A DNA stretch of 64,000 nt from NCBI GenBank assembly GCA_011634665.1, contig WAEK01000031.1:1-64000 (forward strand). Reading direction: 5' to 3'. The number at the start of each line of letters is the position of its first letter. Position 1 is the stretch's first letter. Position numbers and translations under genes: made by a program. Of this stretch, positions 1 to 12,840 are shown one piece after another. This DNA comes from Mortierella sp. BCC40632 (Eukaryota; Mortierellomycota; Mortierellomycetes; Mortierellales; Mortierellaceae). The notes below the pieces were generated by a model, which was not told where the DNA came from, did no database searches, and saw nothing but the letters and a program-made list of their open reading frames with translations.

Positions 1-9
1 TAGATTTGT
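1..9 (+). rRNA. last bases of a 28S rRNA copy
   Basis: The window opens on the final bases of the 28S gene (GATTTGT at 3-9), followed by the same T-rich run that follows the four complete 28S tails further right. The preceding cassette therefore lies just outside the window. Confidence 0.8.
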
Positions 10-250
10 TTTTTTTAAAAACGATTCTTTCTTTCTCTCTTTTTTATAATAAAGCTTGTTGGTAAAGACTGAGAGAGATCATTGTCTTTTAAAGAGGCAT
101 GCCCCCTCTGTTGTGTGTCCCTCCCCTCTACAACAACCCACAACCACCCTACCCTCAACCACCCACTACCCCTCCCCGACCCTGAACACAAGATGGATTC
201 CTTCTCTCTGGCGCGCCCCCTGCTCGTGTCCCATTTTGGCCAACAATGAT
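10..250. repeat. U1 post-28S T-rich run and GC-rich repeat
   Basis: A T-rich run directly follows the 28S end, the position of a 3' external spacer or Pol I termination region. About one copy of the ~117-bp repeat follows, rich in CTCCCCTACAACAACC-type sequence and bounded by GGCGCGCC. U4 has more than two copies. No convincing protein is encoded here. Confidence 0.6.
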
Positions 251-595
251 TTTGGCTAACCACCTTTCTACCCTCAATATTTTTAGATTTTTCTGATTAG
301 CATTTTAGCCTTTTTGATCCAAGTGCCGAGCCTGAGCGGGCCAGTTTTTTTCTTTTTCTGATTTTTCTTCCTTTCTTCTAATTATTGATGCAGCTTTTTC
401 TTTTCCTCTGACGAGTTTAGCCGTTCCACCGTTCCTTGTCTTCAAACTCACATCGTTTTGTTTGCTTTCACCCCTTAAAAGACGATCCACCTTTTTCCGA
501 ACGGCTCTTCAGCTCCAATGACGATTGATCTTTTTTGAACCCCTTTTTCATTCAACCTGCGCGACGATTCTGGACCAAGTCTCGACTACATTTCT

Positions 596-1032
596 TAAAA
601 CTCATCACATCTTCGATGCTCATTCGTAACCTTACGATACGAAAGCTTTTCAAACCGAGTTTGTCACTTTAATCACTCCCTAATACATTTCACCTTCCCT
701 GAAGTAACCAACTCCCTTTCATATGCCCTCCCTCAAACTTGATCTCCACCCCCTAACCCCAGGTTTTTAGATTTTTATCAAGGATCCCTTTCGAATATAA
801 CGATCTCCCTTTGCATAGGTTTCAGGACGATGATATTATATAGTCTTGTGGATAAAAATCCCCTACCAGAGGCAGCCATTTCCAGGGATCATAAATGCAA
901 TTTTAAAGCCACAATTATCATTTCTTAATGAAACATTTGTCCACTTTTGTCATTCCATTGATGAAATATCCACCATCGTCCTTGCTCACTCCCTCGGTTC
1001 CAAAATGGTTATACATATAATAATTTTTCCAT
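596..1032 (-). pseudogene. U1 copy of G1 (small unknown protein)
   Basis: This aligns by order and sequence with the U4 and U5 copies of G1. The start ATG is the complement of 1030-1032. Several inserted bases, for example around 850-880, break the frame. Function is unknown; see the U5 copy at 61736-62165. Confidence 0.45.
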
Positions 1033-1198
1033 CAAGTCTATGGCATATTATCAAAAACGAACATGACATCAGTATTTTATCACTTTTTCATATTGTTACG
1101 CCAAAATGACAATAACACCACTAATTCACACACCCTTGTTGCTCTTTTCACTATTCCCCGACTCCGAAAGAGTGTCACACCGGCCATTTTTAAGCGAT

Positions 1199-1417
1199 TC
1201 ACGTTTCGAAGATGAGTAACCTTGGATTCATCGCGGTGCGTTTCGCTAGGCTGCCGCCGAGCAGAGTTAAACCACCACCAACACCCAAGCTTGGGAAAAT
1301 CCTCGACGGAGGGTCCTCTTGTTCTTTTTCTCTAGGGGTCCTCGTCTTCTTTTGTCCGAGTTTCAGAAGCCGTTGGTTAAAGAGGCTTTTTTGCTTTGAT
1401 CCTTGAAAATCAGACAT
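1199..1417 (-). pseudogene. U1 copy of G2 (small basic protein)
   Basis: A 72-codon frame matches part of G2 in the other cassettes but shows a different frame combination because of indels. Function is unknown. Confidence 0.35.
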
Positions 1418-1969
1418 TGTGTTTTTTCTTTTTGGAGCTTTCTTTTGTTTTTAATGCGGATAAAGGTGAAAAAACAGGGACAAGGTGGAAAATGGAGAAG
1501 ACACCCTCCGCTCTTTTTCATAGTCCTTATTTATATTATTCAGTTTTGATATTGGTGACTTGTTAACCTAGGATAATGGCGGAAGCAGCCGTCTCGATAA
1601 GACTATTTCTCCTTTTAACTCCACAGGGTAATGCCATGTTCAAAGCCATGTTTGTAAAAAGACTAAAACAGCCCACCTTTTTTCAAAACCCAGTTATTGC
1701 CAGTTCCGAAAATCCCAAAAGATATTTTACAAAATCCAATCTGGAATACCATTTCTCTCTTCCACTAATAAATATCAACATCAGCTTCACACATTAACCA
1801 AGCTTCAATCTCATTGACGACCTTTACCACGCAAACACGATGATCTGATTGGATTGAGAATCCTTTCTTTATTTTATTTGATTATTCTTGTTTTCCTTTT
1901 GATGCCCACCTTTTAGAGGGTTTGCCCCTTGTCGAGACCTTTTCCGAGTTCACCAAATCGATTTTAAAA

Positions 1970-2312
1970 CCTTGCTAACCTCCAGCGCTCTTCAACACAC
2001 GACAAGTGTCAACATCGAATTTCGCAATCCCTCCTGCGAACGACCGTTTCCACTCTCCAGTGACTTGCTTTCTGATTCCCTGTCCAACTTTCAATATTTT
2101 CATAAACGCCACTACCCATTCACATCCTTATATACCAATTTGAGATCACTGCAATTGGTTTTGCTTTTGTTCTCAGTACACGTTAAGTTTGTAAATACAT
2201 CCACCATAATAAATTTTTCATTTTTTTCCAATCCATCTTTGTTCAGTTGTGGCTCCTCGAATTTCATTTTAATTTCAGCAAAGTTTTTACATCCCCTATT
2301 GTTTTTTGACAT
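1970..2312 (-). pseudogene. U1 copy of G3
   Basis: The best-kept piece (2112-2312) reads MSKNNRGCKNFAEIKMKFEE at its start and continues into KFIMVDVFTNL and LKLVYKDVNG, which match the core of G3 in U4. The rest is shifted out of frame. Confidence 0.45.
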
Positions 2313-2329
2313 TACTACAGAGCTAAAAA

Positions 2330-2620
2330 CTAGACCTCTATCTCCAATCCGGTATTAACCTTATTTCCGTTAACATTTTTTTCTTGTAACTGTCGCTTTG
2401 GTATTTTTTGTTTTGTGCTTGCTTTTGTGCTTGCTTTGATGCTTGCTTTGATGCTTTTGCTTGATGCTTGCTTTTTGATGTTTTTGCTTTTGATGTTTTG
2501 TTTTTTGATGCTTTGTTTTGGATGTTTGCTTTGGATGCTTCTTTTTTGGATGCTTTTGGATGCTTTCTTTTGATACAGGCTCTGCTTTTGTAGGGGCTTG
2601 ACGTTATACTTGTTGTTCAT
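2330..2620 (-). CDS. U1 copy of Lys/Gln/Ser/Ala repeat protein
   Basis: A 96-codon frame starts MNNKYNVKPLQKQSLYQKK and then runs through Lys-Gln-Ser, Ser-Ile-Lys-Ala and Ser-Thr-Lys-Ala repeats, ending near VTEEM-equivalent sequence. It is encoded by a 12-15 bp GATGCTTGCTTTG-type minisatellite. The repeat composition differs from U4, so the array is length-variable. No function is assigned. Confidence 0.45.
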   Translation of the reverse strand: MNNKYNVKPLQKQSLYQKKASKSIQKRSIQSKHPKQSIKKQNIKSKNIKKQASSKSIKASIKASTKASTKQKIPKRQLQEKNVNGNKVNTGLEIEV

Positions 2621-2639
2621 TTTTGCAACAAAGGTTGGC

Positions 2640-3650
2640 TTTTGAAGATGAGAATGAGAGTTGGGTCAAGAAGTAAATGGCCACGTCTTTTTAGTAACAA
2701 TGTCAGCAACGCACTCCATTTATTTATACTTTAATAACACCCCTTCAGTTTCTTACACATCCTGCTGCGCCTCCCTTATCCTCAACCCTCGCCTTTACCC
2801 TCCCCGAGGCATTTAATTTTTCCCAGAATTTATTCTCTTGTTCTTTAAAAAAACTTTTTCCTCCCCTCGTCCCCCTTTGATTTAATGTCCGGTTTTCCCG
2901 ACCTCTTTTTTCCCTCTCCTGAACCACTCAAAGATTTTTTCCTGGACCTTTTTCCTAATTCGATCCACTTTCCCCTTTTTCCGAATGAAAGCCTAGATTT
3001 GATTATTTTAGATTTGGATTAGATTTTGTCCATTCCGACTGGCGATCCGTTAATCATTGAATTGATTGTCCAATCTTTTGATTTTTTTAACTTATAGATT
3101 TTAATCCTTTTATCTTTTGATTTATATTGCCTTTATATTTATTTATTTTACTACATTATAGTTTCCCTTAATCTTTTTCCTTTCCTACAACATTCCCATC
3201 AGCCGCCTGTTATTTTCTCGTACACGCTTTTAATCTCTTTTTCTTGATTTTTTCCTTTTTTCTATATTTTATCCTTATCTCCCTTTTAATTCTCAACATT
3301 TTAGTTCAGGCCTATTTTTTCCCACTTCATCAACCTACTGATTTTTATCCATGCCCCTGCCATTTTGACTAAACAAGCATATTTGTTAAAGGCCGAGGGA
3401 GGGCACCTTTTAATGACCTTAAACCTTTTTCTTATACAAAGTAAAGCCTTTTTCCCTCCCCCTGTCTCTTTTTTTTTTTTTTAATATTTTTTTTTTTGCT
3501 TAAAGCGCAGCAATATTGTCTTTTAAACCCTATCCATGCTTTTTGACTCCAGCATGAGAACCTCCACCCCTGTTAATTAGTGGTGATTGACGCCTCCTGT
3601 ACAGATCCTTCTTTTTCCCAAGTTCATTCATGCGTGAACATTCCCTTCAT
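2640..3650. other. U1 spacer between the repeat-protein gene and G4
   Basis: About 1 kb of T/C-rich low-complexity sequence is homologous to U4 50220-51390. I see no supportable gene on either strand. Confidence 0.5.
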
Positions 3651-3699
3651 TACAGCGAGTGTTTTTTTACCTTTCCATCACTCACCCCTTAGAAAACCC

Positions 3700-4600
3700 C
3701 GGCACTCCACACAAAAATCACTGTAAACAGTATGCACTCTCGTCGGTAATGGTCAATCATGGGAGAATTTCATTCCTGACCCATGGCTTCCCCAACCCTC
3801 AACAACCATTTGAAACGTCCAAGATATTAATCCGAAAGCAATCGTCCATACTTATAAACTTTTGATCTCATTTTTTCTGAGTGGGGATAGACTGGCACTC
3901 AAACACCAAACGTCTCCATCAACGATAACAAATACAAAGACTCTCGATTAATGTGGCTCCATCTGTTCCCACATGTAAGTTTCGTATCCGACACTTCAAG
4001 TCTTTCGTCTGACCACCTCAGTTTCTTGCCTTATTGCCTCGCCACTGCCGTGGTCACTGTTACGGCTGATTTCGATAGTGATTCTTCTCCGACCTTTCTT
4101 AGTCTTGACGGTTTTGGACATACTTCATGTTTCCATATTTCGTAAAAAGTGATCAGTTCACACAGTCTTGTAGTCAATTCGTACTTTGAATCAACCCCAT
4201 CCTTTTCATCCAGACCCTGAAGAGTTCTAAGTTATTCCTTTTGAAGACAAACACAAGCTTTAAAAGCTCAGCGACTTTTGTGCATCCTCGGTATGAAGGA
4301 CCAATTTTGTTCATCCCATCTATTTTTTTTGGAGTCAATCCTTATGGAGAATTTCAACTGACACTGCTTTTTTTTCTCTCAACTCCTCCATCTTTTTCTT
4401 CTTTTAAGTTTTCTCTCCTCTTACTTTGATCAGTGAGTTTTTTTTTTTGAAGTCCCCCTACTTGATCAGAGAGTCTTTTTCTTTTGGCATCCCTCCTACT
4501 TGATCAGTGAGTCTTTTTTTTTTTTTTATGTATCTCCCAATTTGATCAGTGAGCTTTTTTTTCTTTTGACATCTCAGAAAAAAAACATAACCGTTTTTTT
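3700..4600 (-). pseudogene. U1 copy of G4 (Lys-rich repeat protein)
   Basis: The N-terminal minisatellite (about 4430-4570, units containing TTGATCAGTGAGTC) is recognisable, as are blocks matching the central region of U4 G4. The frame is disrupted throughout by T insertions. Confidence 0.4.
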
Positions 4601-5039
4601 GTGCTATTCTGTGAGTATTGTACACTTTGCACCTTTTGATTATTTTTTTTCCATTGTTTCCTTTTAGTGTTTAGTTACCTTTTCGAGGTTTAAAAACGGA
4701 TCGCTTTTATCAAAATGGGAATAGTCTCCCGATGACAGACTTTTATACCGACACTTGATGATTTCCCCGCAGCAGCACTTTCATTAACTTTCTACCATCT
4801 TGATTTTTTTTGTCAACTAGATTACGCGGAAAATACAACAAACCTCTCCTCCAACCTTTTTATGACCCATTCCCCTACATACGCAGCATGTTGACCTGAG
4901 TTTAACTCTTTTCTAACTGGAGTTCCTGTTGTATCATTAATATTTAGGAGCCGTTTCCTTCCATAGCCCATGTATTTTATATACTAGTATGATAGTTTCA
5001 TCTTTTGTACCCCTTTCTATCTCTTGTATTGATCCTCAT

Positions 5040-5290
5040 TATTTATTGATCCTTTTTTCAACATTGACTTTGGTTTTGAAGTTTTTTTTTCAATATTGAC
5101 TTTTTTTTTTTAATAAAAGTTTTGAGATTCTGGTCTGGAAGTTTTGATAGCCCATTTTCAATCCACTTTTTTATTTTTAACATTGATTCCTGGTCTCGAA
5201 GTCCTTGAACCTTTTTTTGCCTTTCTCCAAACATTTTTCTGAAACAATTTATCGGGTATCCGAAAGTTTTGAACAAATTTCCTTTAATTC
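5040..5290. repeat. U1 diverged ~80-bp minisatellite
   Basis: Repeated AACATTGACTTTGGT...GAAGTTTT blocks correspond to the cleaner five-unit array at 52925-53290. A 72-codon minus-strand frame (5058-5276) crosses it and is Lys-rich, but I do not regard it as established coding sequence. Confidence 0.5.
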
Positions 5291-5650
5291 AAAGTTTTCC
5301 AAATCTTTGATTTTGGTTAATTGAATCCTTTTTCTAAACAACATTTGACTTTCGGTTTATTGAACTTTTTTAGTTGTTTTTGTAATATTTCTTTTCCACA
5401 TGGGACACAACTTTTTTATGTTTTTCCTCTTTACTTTATTGAGAATCCTTTTTTTTATTTCTAGATCCTCATTATTTTCATTCTCATTTTTAATTTTAGA
5501 TGGACTTTTTCCAAAAGCCTTTCCCGGAGAACCTTAAAAAGACGAATCTTGATGGAAATAAAGATTATTTGCTTTCTCGGACATTTTGATTATTGTAGCC
5601 TTCTTTCCTTTTAAACATTTTCCTGTCCCATTTCTGTTTCCATTTTTTTT

Positions 5651-6330
5651 TTAATCTTTAATTTTTTTCAAATTTTGTCCACTACATAATCCTTTTGCCT
5701 CATCTAAAAGATTATTCATACATCCGACTCCACTACTTTGAAGGATTTTAAAGAAGAGGGTCTTGAACATTAAGAGTTTCGCATCATTAATATCGAGAAA
5801 GGTCATGTCAGAGGGGATTGTACTATCAGATTCTCCCATTCCTGCTGAATGTATCCAGTCCTGGCCTTCGAAATAGTTCTGAAAATCCTTGGCTCAAATC
5901 ATCGTATTGCTTTTTATCCTTCTCAGCCAGAAAGCCTCAACCTTGGTCCACATTATCACAAGGTGTCATCTTTTAAAAATCGAGCCGAACTTGGCCACAA
6001 AATAGTCCCTTCTGAATTCCATTTTCGACCAGTTGAAGCTTTTGACATCATTGAAATGATCATCCAGCCGATGGACACCTTTTTGCCACTTCGTTCCTTC
6101 ATACAACGACTCGATTTTTGCTATTTACTTTTTTGAGCTTTTTGCATATGGCCTTTTTTTTTTTTTAGCTCTTCCGGGCAATAGTCTTTTGTACATAAGC
6201 AACACTCATTTTTGAACCTTGCGTCAACAAAAGTCATTTTTTCTTTTTTTTGAGATCGTCTATTAAACGTAGAGATTTATTCAACTGAGTTAAAGATCTA
6301 TCACAAAAGAAAGTTTTTTTTTTCTTTTTT
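5651..6330 (-). pseudogene. U1 copy of G5 (coiled-coil protein)
   Basis: The intact piece (5651-5839) contains STIPSDMTFLDINDAKLLMF, identical to U4 G5. The N-terminal part is present but out of frame. Confidence 0.5.
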
Positions 6331-6339
6331 TTTTTTTTT

Positions 6340-7200
6340 TGTTAGACTTTTTGTCTCGTCAGAAACTGCTGAACATGTTTTAAGATTACCATCTCGACTC
6401 GGACAGGGACATTTTAATGGACTTGATACCAGGGATTACAACGTTCTGTGAATAGATCAGAAATTCTTAAATAGACGAGAATAGTGTGAAATGATTTGAA
6501 TATGGCAGAAATAATAGTGCGTGTGGGGAATCTATCGGCCTTTTTATTCATGCTATCTCGATGCTCACATGTCCTTCATTGCTCCCCATTCTTTTTGATT
6601 TTTTTCTTTCAGGGCCCCTCCCCTCAAAGCTCCTTTCAACATATACTTCCCCCACCCGAACTTTCACATTCCCTTGCACATAAATAACCTGAATATTTTT
6701 TTAACACAAACTTCAAACATATATATTACATCTTTCTTTTGAACGCATTTTGATATTTCAGTATTGTGGCTTTTGAACGTACATGCAACTATTTCCTTTT
6801 TTTTTTCTCCTTCTATTAGAAGCTCCCTTTAAACTTTTTGTCACCTTAGCTTTCATGTTCTAACCCAAAAATACATGCCTAATTATGAGTCAACAACTAT
6901 TATGGGTCGTTCTTCAGTCCTCCCCCCATTATCTCTATTATTAATTTATTTTCCCTCCAATTATTATTATTTTTATTGGATTGAAAAGATGTCCATTTTA
7001 TTCACTTCTTATTATTGCAAGTCCGACTACTGAATTACCAATGGCGGAATTGATTTCGTTCAATATGAAAGTCTTCTATTTCTTGAACTTAATCCACCAC
7101 TTTAAAACTCATTTATTCTCGGTTTATTCTCCTTTTATTACACCAACTATCTTATTTGAACTTTCGCGATAAATCCCTAACTTATTTTATCTTCACAGAA
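6340..7200. other. U1 spacer between divergent G5 and G6
   Basis: AT-rich sequence lies between the minus-strand G5 and plus-strand G6 and presumably holds both promoters. It has TTATTATTAT microsatellite sequence near 6940-6980. No gene is supported. Confidence 0.5.
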
Positions 7201-7219
7201 AATACCATCCCCATCAACA

Positions 7220-8113
7220 ATGACTGAACACACCCACATAACATCATCCCCCCTGCCTTCCCAACCTGGTGCTTTTATTTCTCCTTTATTCCTGTTGACT
7301 TTTGTGTATATGATTTTGGGGATTCCTGTAAACGCTTCCATTTGCCAAATGTTTTCAATATTAACATCCGATACTGAATATCCCCCTTATCGATGGGATA
7401 CTCGAATCGATCCTTAATTCCCCTTAAAACTTATCCCCTAGATCTACATTTTTGACCACCTTCCAAACGGTCAGCTTCAACAGTTGACCAAAGTTCAGGT
7501 GACCTTTCTTTCAAACATCCATTCGAAAACGCCACCCCCGGAAGACCCTTACCACTAAGCCAAGCTTTTCATCGAGTAGAAGTTCTTATCAATGATTTTT
7601 CCGCAGAATGTCATCAGCCTTTTATTCGTTATACTCCTAGACTAGTTTGGTTTTGCTGATGATGAACCGTTGCTAGCAATCCGGCCCCCCTCCTATATTT
7701 AAGCAAATACACTCAATTAGTCGAGGAAAAACTTTTTCCACACAACTCCAACACTTGTACACTTTGGGGACTCTTCAACACCGATACCGAGTTAGCGTCA
7801 CCAACCATCGTTACCCATAAAAAGAAAGCGCTCAAGACATCAGATACTTTTTGATCTTGAAAACGGATTTTTATTCTGCTCGCGATGACCCAGAACAGAT
7901 TACTAAGAGACAAAGGGAGATTCTCCAACCGACGCTACACTAAGGGGCGACCTTGGAGGATGCTGTAATAAAAGATACAAGAGACTAAAGGGGATGAGGT
8001 GGCTGATTTCCGGGACAATACGACTTGGATAAAAAGGGTATGAAGAGAACATGAAGGAAATAATCCATCTTTCAGTAAGTGCTATGCACGTATAAATCCC
8101 ATAGAAGAATCTT
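7220..8113 (+). pseudogene. U1 copy of G6
   Basis: It starts MTEHTHITSSPLPSQPGAFI like U4, but the frame is lost within about 65 codons. The C-terminal coiled-coil region is recognisable around 7860-8110. Confidence 0.5.
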
Positions 8114-8744
8114 AATTCCGATTAAGTATTTAGGGAATGCCGTTTAAACGAGTTTCAAATCTTTTTAAGCATTACCTTCTTTATTTTGATTTTTTTTTTT
8201 TTTTTTTTTTTAAGCCAGAACACTGATTGATTATTTATGCCTTTTACTACCAAGTTGCGCAGATGATACTTGAGTACTCCTTTTAATTAATCATTAATTT
8301 ACATCCAACACGCCAATATCATAATTTTATTTTAACCCATCGTTCAGTAGCCACCTCTTTTTTTTTTATTCACCAAACAGGGTTCAGGTATGGTCTTTGA
8401 GCTTTTTTCCTTTTTAGCATGATCCATTACATGAGGTTACTGCGGAAAGGGACTGATAATTAAACCACAAAACCACTTTAAAAGTATCTTATATTTTAAT
8501 TTGTAGACTGAGGCCACATGACCTTTTTTGACTTTAAGCACGTACAACCTTTTTGGTGCAGACACACCAACGCACGGTGCATGAATTTACTAGCATGATA
8601 GTAGCATCACACAGGGTTTCCCAAAGTGACCCTTCCTTTCAGGCGCACACACAGACTTCATTTTTTTGTGATTTCAGGTAGATGCCACCTGTTTTCACTT
8701 TCTTTTTTCCTCTTTTTGATCCCCTTTTATAAACTGTTTCTTTT

Positions 8745-9395
8745 TACTTCACACTATTACAAACCACAACAGAATCCCCAGGCCTTATATTGTTGCACTT
8801 TTTAGACTTTCTAATGACCACAATCTCACTATCAACTTTTCATTATGCCGACACTATATTTCCGATAAGCATCTGTTGACCATCTTTTTTCCAACAGCCT
8901 TTCTGCAGCCCAGAATACCCTCAAGCTTCTACAAGTAAGCCGATCCTACCAAGAATCCTAAAAGGGTTAAAACCACTCACCTGAGAAAATACCACACCGT
9001 CAATAGTTTCAAAGAAATGTTACTCCACGGACACTACTTACCTTTTCAACATTGAAAGAAATCCCGACTCCGAAATGCGCAATATTCGTCTTCTGCCGCA
9101 ACAACTACAATTGTATCGATAGTTTAATAGCCCATATTTTTACGGCTTTCCTTGTTAAATCGCAATCCATGTCAGACCGTATCCATAGCCACAGATTTTT
9201 GATCCAAAATTTTGAGAGAGTAGATAGTGACCTGTCAACCTGAGAGATCTCAACGGACAGGTATCTGACGATCACAAACATTTCAATGTCACTTCACCAA
9301 AACCTTGGTTAATCCCAGTTCCCTCGTCCGGTTCCAGTTCTTGCCTTCCCCAACCTGTTCTCCCTGCTTTCTCCACGCGCCCTCACAACAGTCGA
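8745..9395 (+). pseudogene. U1 copy of G7, start codon lost
   Basis: The position of the U4 start (CTATGCCACAACC) reads CTATTACAAACC here, and the stop context is also altered. The segment 9052-9243 keeps a frame with RNNYNCIDSLIAHIF and IHSHRFLIQNFERVDSD, matching G7. Confidence 0.5.
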
Positions 9396-9592
9396 TTTAT
9401 TTTCAACTTCATCCATCCATCCATCCATTATCAAAAAAAGATATTTTTTGACCTTACTATTCTTCCTATCCGTTTTTTTTTCCGTTTCTCTTAACATAAA
9501 GTTTTTTTATATTAAAAAATTCCTCCGTGACTATCAATTTACCATTAAAGTTTCTATTTCATAATAATTTAATTATCAGCTATTAGGGGAAA

Positions 9593-9735
9593 GTTGGGGA
9601 GCTGTCCATGTCCTTTACACGAGGGTCGCCTGTGTACGTGAACAAGAGGACGCGCGAGGCCATTGACGAGGAACCCTCGAAGGGTTAGGACAAGATCCCA
9701 TACGGTGGAGAGAATTGCTAATGTTCGGTTAAGTG
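9593..9735 (+). pseudogene. U1 3' scrap of the UDG-like gene
   Basis: This is homologous to the last ~48 codons of the intact gene at 43255-43821. The junction upstream (TATTAGGGG...) differs from the native coding sequence, and the frame is broken within the scrap. Confidence 0.7.
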
Positions 9736-9839
9736 GAAGTAGTTTTTATTATTATTATTGTTTATTATTTTGATGAATAAAAAAATCAAGTCCGCATACA
9801 ATACTTTTGCCGAACACTCTGGTTTCAGCTCTACTGAGT

Positions 9840-10316
9840 TATTTTTTGGTCATGTTCACGCCGCCATGGGCTTTTAAAGATGGATAGATTCCAAAAAGAG
9901 TACACGCCATCGACCGAACGGAAGCCTTCTTTCTGGACACAGTAAAAATGGACCTTGTTCTTGTTTCAGGAATGGTCCTGAGAGAGCCTTTTTGATTACG
10001 CAGTGTGTTCCATCTGATCCAGAGATTACAGAGCTCATGCCTCATTGTACTTTTACCGTCGTTCAAGTAATCAAAGCATACATTGACCTTGTATTCAATA
10101 GACGTTTTCCTTTCCTGTTGGATAAAATGTAACAGATCCAAGGACTATTCTCATGACCCCTTTCCCCCACATTTCCGACCGTTGAATCATTTTTATCCAC
10201 TTTCTATAACCTCTCCACTCCTTCAAAAGCCGGTGTGTCCGATATACCACACTTCTTGCAACAAGACGATCCTCGCCCAGATAGAAACTGTCTAGTTTTC
10301 GTTCTGTTGTCCTCAT
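9840..10316 (-). pseudogene. U1 copy of G8
   Basis: The frames at 10095-10370 (N-terminal part, with TERKLDSFYLGEDRLVAR) and 9839-10141 (C-terminal part) together cover G8 but are in different frames. See the U3 copy at 43931-44411. Confidence 0.5.
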
Positions 10317-10646
10317 GTTTGATGTTCTAATTTCTCGTATATTTATTTTATCTATTTTTGATTTTACCACTTTTGAACAAAGCCCAGAATGATCATTTAT
10401 AAAAACTGGTGGTATCCTTCATAGAAAGTATCCACCGGCTATCTTTTCTTGATTGCAATAAAAAAAAAAAAGAGGAATATGTAACCAGATATTTTTATAA
10501 CGACGCACCTTTTGGGGAACCATTTAAACAGTCCGGTCAAAAACCTTTTCTGCATCACACATAGTCAGAATTCAAAAAAATGAAATGAGGACTTTTATTT
10601 ATTTATGTATTTATTATAAACTAAAATGGACTTCTATTACTTTGTA

Positions 10647-10752
10647 AAGAAAGAAAAGAAAAGAAAAGAAAGAAAGAAAGAAAGAAAAAAGAAAGAAAAA
10701 AGAAAGAAAGAAAGAAAAAAGAAAGAAAAAGAAAAGAAAAAAAAAAAAAAGA
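10647..10752 (+). repeat. U1 (GAAA)n / A-rich microsatellite
   Basis: GAAA and GAAAA tetra/pentanucleotides end in an A-run. The tract occurs at the same place in U2, U3 and U4 with different lengths. The Lys/Glu or Phe/Ser frames reading through it are artefacts. Confidence 0.9.
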
Positions 10753-10769
10753 GGATAGTGCAGTATTTA

Positions 10770-11810
10770 TCACGGCATTGCCACAAATACCTAGAACGCT
10801 ACCCCCGTGCTCTGCCCTGCTCAACTGTTCAAACATGGATGGGTTGTTGTAACTATATCCCGCTGGGGGATGGTCCGTTAGTTGGGAGATAATGACAAGT
10901 GGGGTCTCGTACTTTGGACTCGTGCCATCAAAGAGGTCTGTCAAGATGACGCTGTCTTCACAGGGTAGTACCTTTCGATGACTGTCCCATCATCTCCGGA
11001 CTTGTCGGCTTTCCAGTGCCAAGACTTGGCTGTGTCAAAATTGGTAGAAGAAATCTTTTGGGTTCTGGTAATGTACGCTTTTTATTTCTCCAACCTCATT
11101 GTCGAGTCTACAATGACAATATTACTTTCAACTTTTTTCGGACCGAGATGTTCGTACGCAACGATGACCGACCTTTCCCCGATCTGTTTCAGCTTGTCTA
11201 ATGAATTGAGAGAATTTCCCCATGTTAGTATACCCATTTTTTACACCGTTTTCAATCACAACAGCGGACCGACTTCAACCCCTCAGATACATACCCCTTG
11301 CATCGGTAGAGTCACACTTAGATAATCAATCCCCCAAACCGTAGACCGACATTTGGGATGTTCTTTTACTAGAACGTCGCAGGATAGCAGGCCACCTTTT
11401 ACCACTGGCTCCCTCCGGCTCCCTGGAGTTCCCGAGATCCAGCTTCAGCTCCTTTTCTCCGTAGTCCATTCGTTTGAGTCCTCACCGGCTTGCTCTCCGG
11501 AAACGCCATTGAGCAAATGCCTGTTCACCCGCTTTTTAATTCCTGCTCATCGAGTTTCCTTTTGACCTCGACATAGAATACAGACTTGGTGTTGTCTCAA
11601 TCCTGATCCCTAATCAGAACCCGCCTGTCCCGACCGAGCATTCCTCCGTAAACGCCCCCATTTTTTGCTAATCATTTGGACTTATTCCCTTGACCCATTT
11701 CCGCTCTGCTCTTGTTTCCCCCCTTGCTTCAGCCCTACTGATGGTTTAACGGTCCTGGGACAGAGGGAGAGGGCGCGTCAAACAAGGCGACGCCTGGAGC
11801 ATGCTTACCA
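10770..11810 (-). pseudogene. U1 copy of G9
   Basis: The C-terminal part (10780-10944) shows LTDLFDGTSPKYET and HPPAGYSYNNPSMFEQLSRA as in U3. Upstream parts are scattered over frames by insertions. The (CA)n tract at about 11810-11830 lies at its 5' end. Confidence 0.5.
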
Positions 11811-12127
11811 CACACACACACACACACACTTGGCACGCACCGTACTTCCAAAGTCCTGATGGTGACTTCTGATGAGGATTTCTGGGATGTGAGATGGATA
11901 TGTCCCAGAGTCTGACCCTCCTCTCCCTCCCTTCCTCCCTCCTTCCCTACCAACCTGATTTCTTTTCCCCTCAGCCTTGCCTCTTTTTCCGGGGAAGCCA
12001 TCCCCCATTCTGCTTCTATAGTCCCCGCCCTGACCCCTGAAGTTCTGAATTTCCTCCTGCCTCCCCTAACCGCCCTCCAAATTCCCTTTTGGGCCTAGAG
12101 GAGAATTTTATAAGAGGGTTACAATAG

Positions 12128-12685
12128 AACTGGCTTGTGGCAGCCAAGCGTTCATAGCGACGTTAAGCTTTTGACCTTCGATGTCGGCTCTTCCTATCAT
12201 ACTGGAAGCAGAATTCAGTAAGCGTTGGATTGCGCCACCCACCATTGGGAACGTGAGCTGGTTTAGACCGTCGGAGACAGGTTAGTTTTTACCCTACTGA
12301 TGAAGTGTTGTTGTTAGTAATTGAAGTTGGGCGAGAGGAACACTTCATTCGGAATTGGTATTTGGGTCTGCCTGAGCAGGCAATGACCCGAAGCTATCAT
12401 CCGTTGATTATGGCCGAACGCCTCTAAAAGTCAGAATCAAAAGCTAGAACGCGACGATTACCGCCTTTTCCGATATCTAAGTTGAATACGAATAGGTCTC
12501 GGCCCTGAGTCATACTACGTGGGAGGTCTGCATGGCGGAAAGGCTGAGGAGGCACCTGCTTTTTAAAACAAAATATTGAAGAGATAAACCATTGCAGACG
12601 ACTTTTTATGAACATTGTAAGCAGTCGAGTAGCCTTGTTGCTACGAGCTGCTGGAGATTTAAGCCCATTGTCTACACAGATTTGT
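12128..12685 (+). rRNA. 28S rRNA 3' tail (U1)
   Basis: Matches the end of fungal 28S from AACTGGCTTGTGGCAGCC to the mature 3' end GATTTGT. It includes TTCGATGTCGGCTCTTCC (P/A-site region) and GAGAGGAACACTTCATTC next to the sarcin-ricin loop. It has several indels, for example the sarcin-ricin AGTACGAG reads GGGCGAG here. Nothing from the first ~2.8 kb of 28S precedes it, so it cannot make a functional rRNA. Confidence 0.95.
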
Positions 12686-12840
12686 TTTTTAAAAAACGAT
12701 TCTTCTTTCTTTTTTTTTTATAAAAAGCTTTTGTTGCGTAAAGATCAGAGAGAGAGAGATCATTGTCTTTTAAAGAAAAAGGGCGCGCCCCTCTCTGCTG
12801 TGTCCCCAATCCCCTACAACCAATTATTTTTTTTTTTCAC
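12686..12840. repeat. U2 post-28S T-rich run and truncated GC-rich repeat
   Basis: It starts like the other cassettes, but only part of one ~117-bp repeat is present before the sequence turns into T-rich DNA. Confidence 0.6.

Noticed and set aside
10621..10944. 107-aa frame with Phe/Ser-rich C-terminus
   Set aside because: Its second half is the (GAAA)n repeat read on the minus strand; only the first part belongs to G9.
12424..12615. 63-aa minus-strand frame
   Set aside because: Antisense of the 28S tail.
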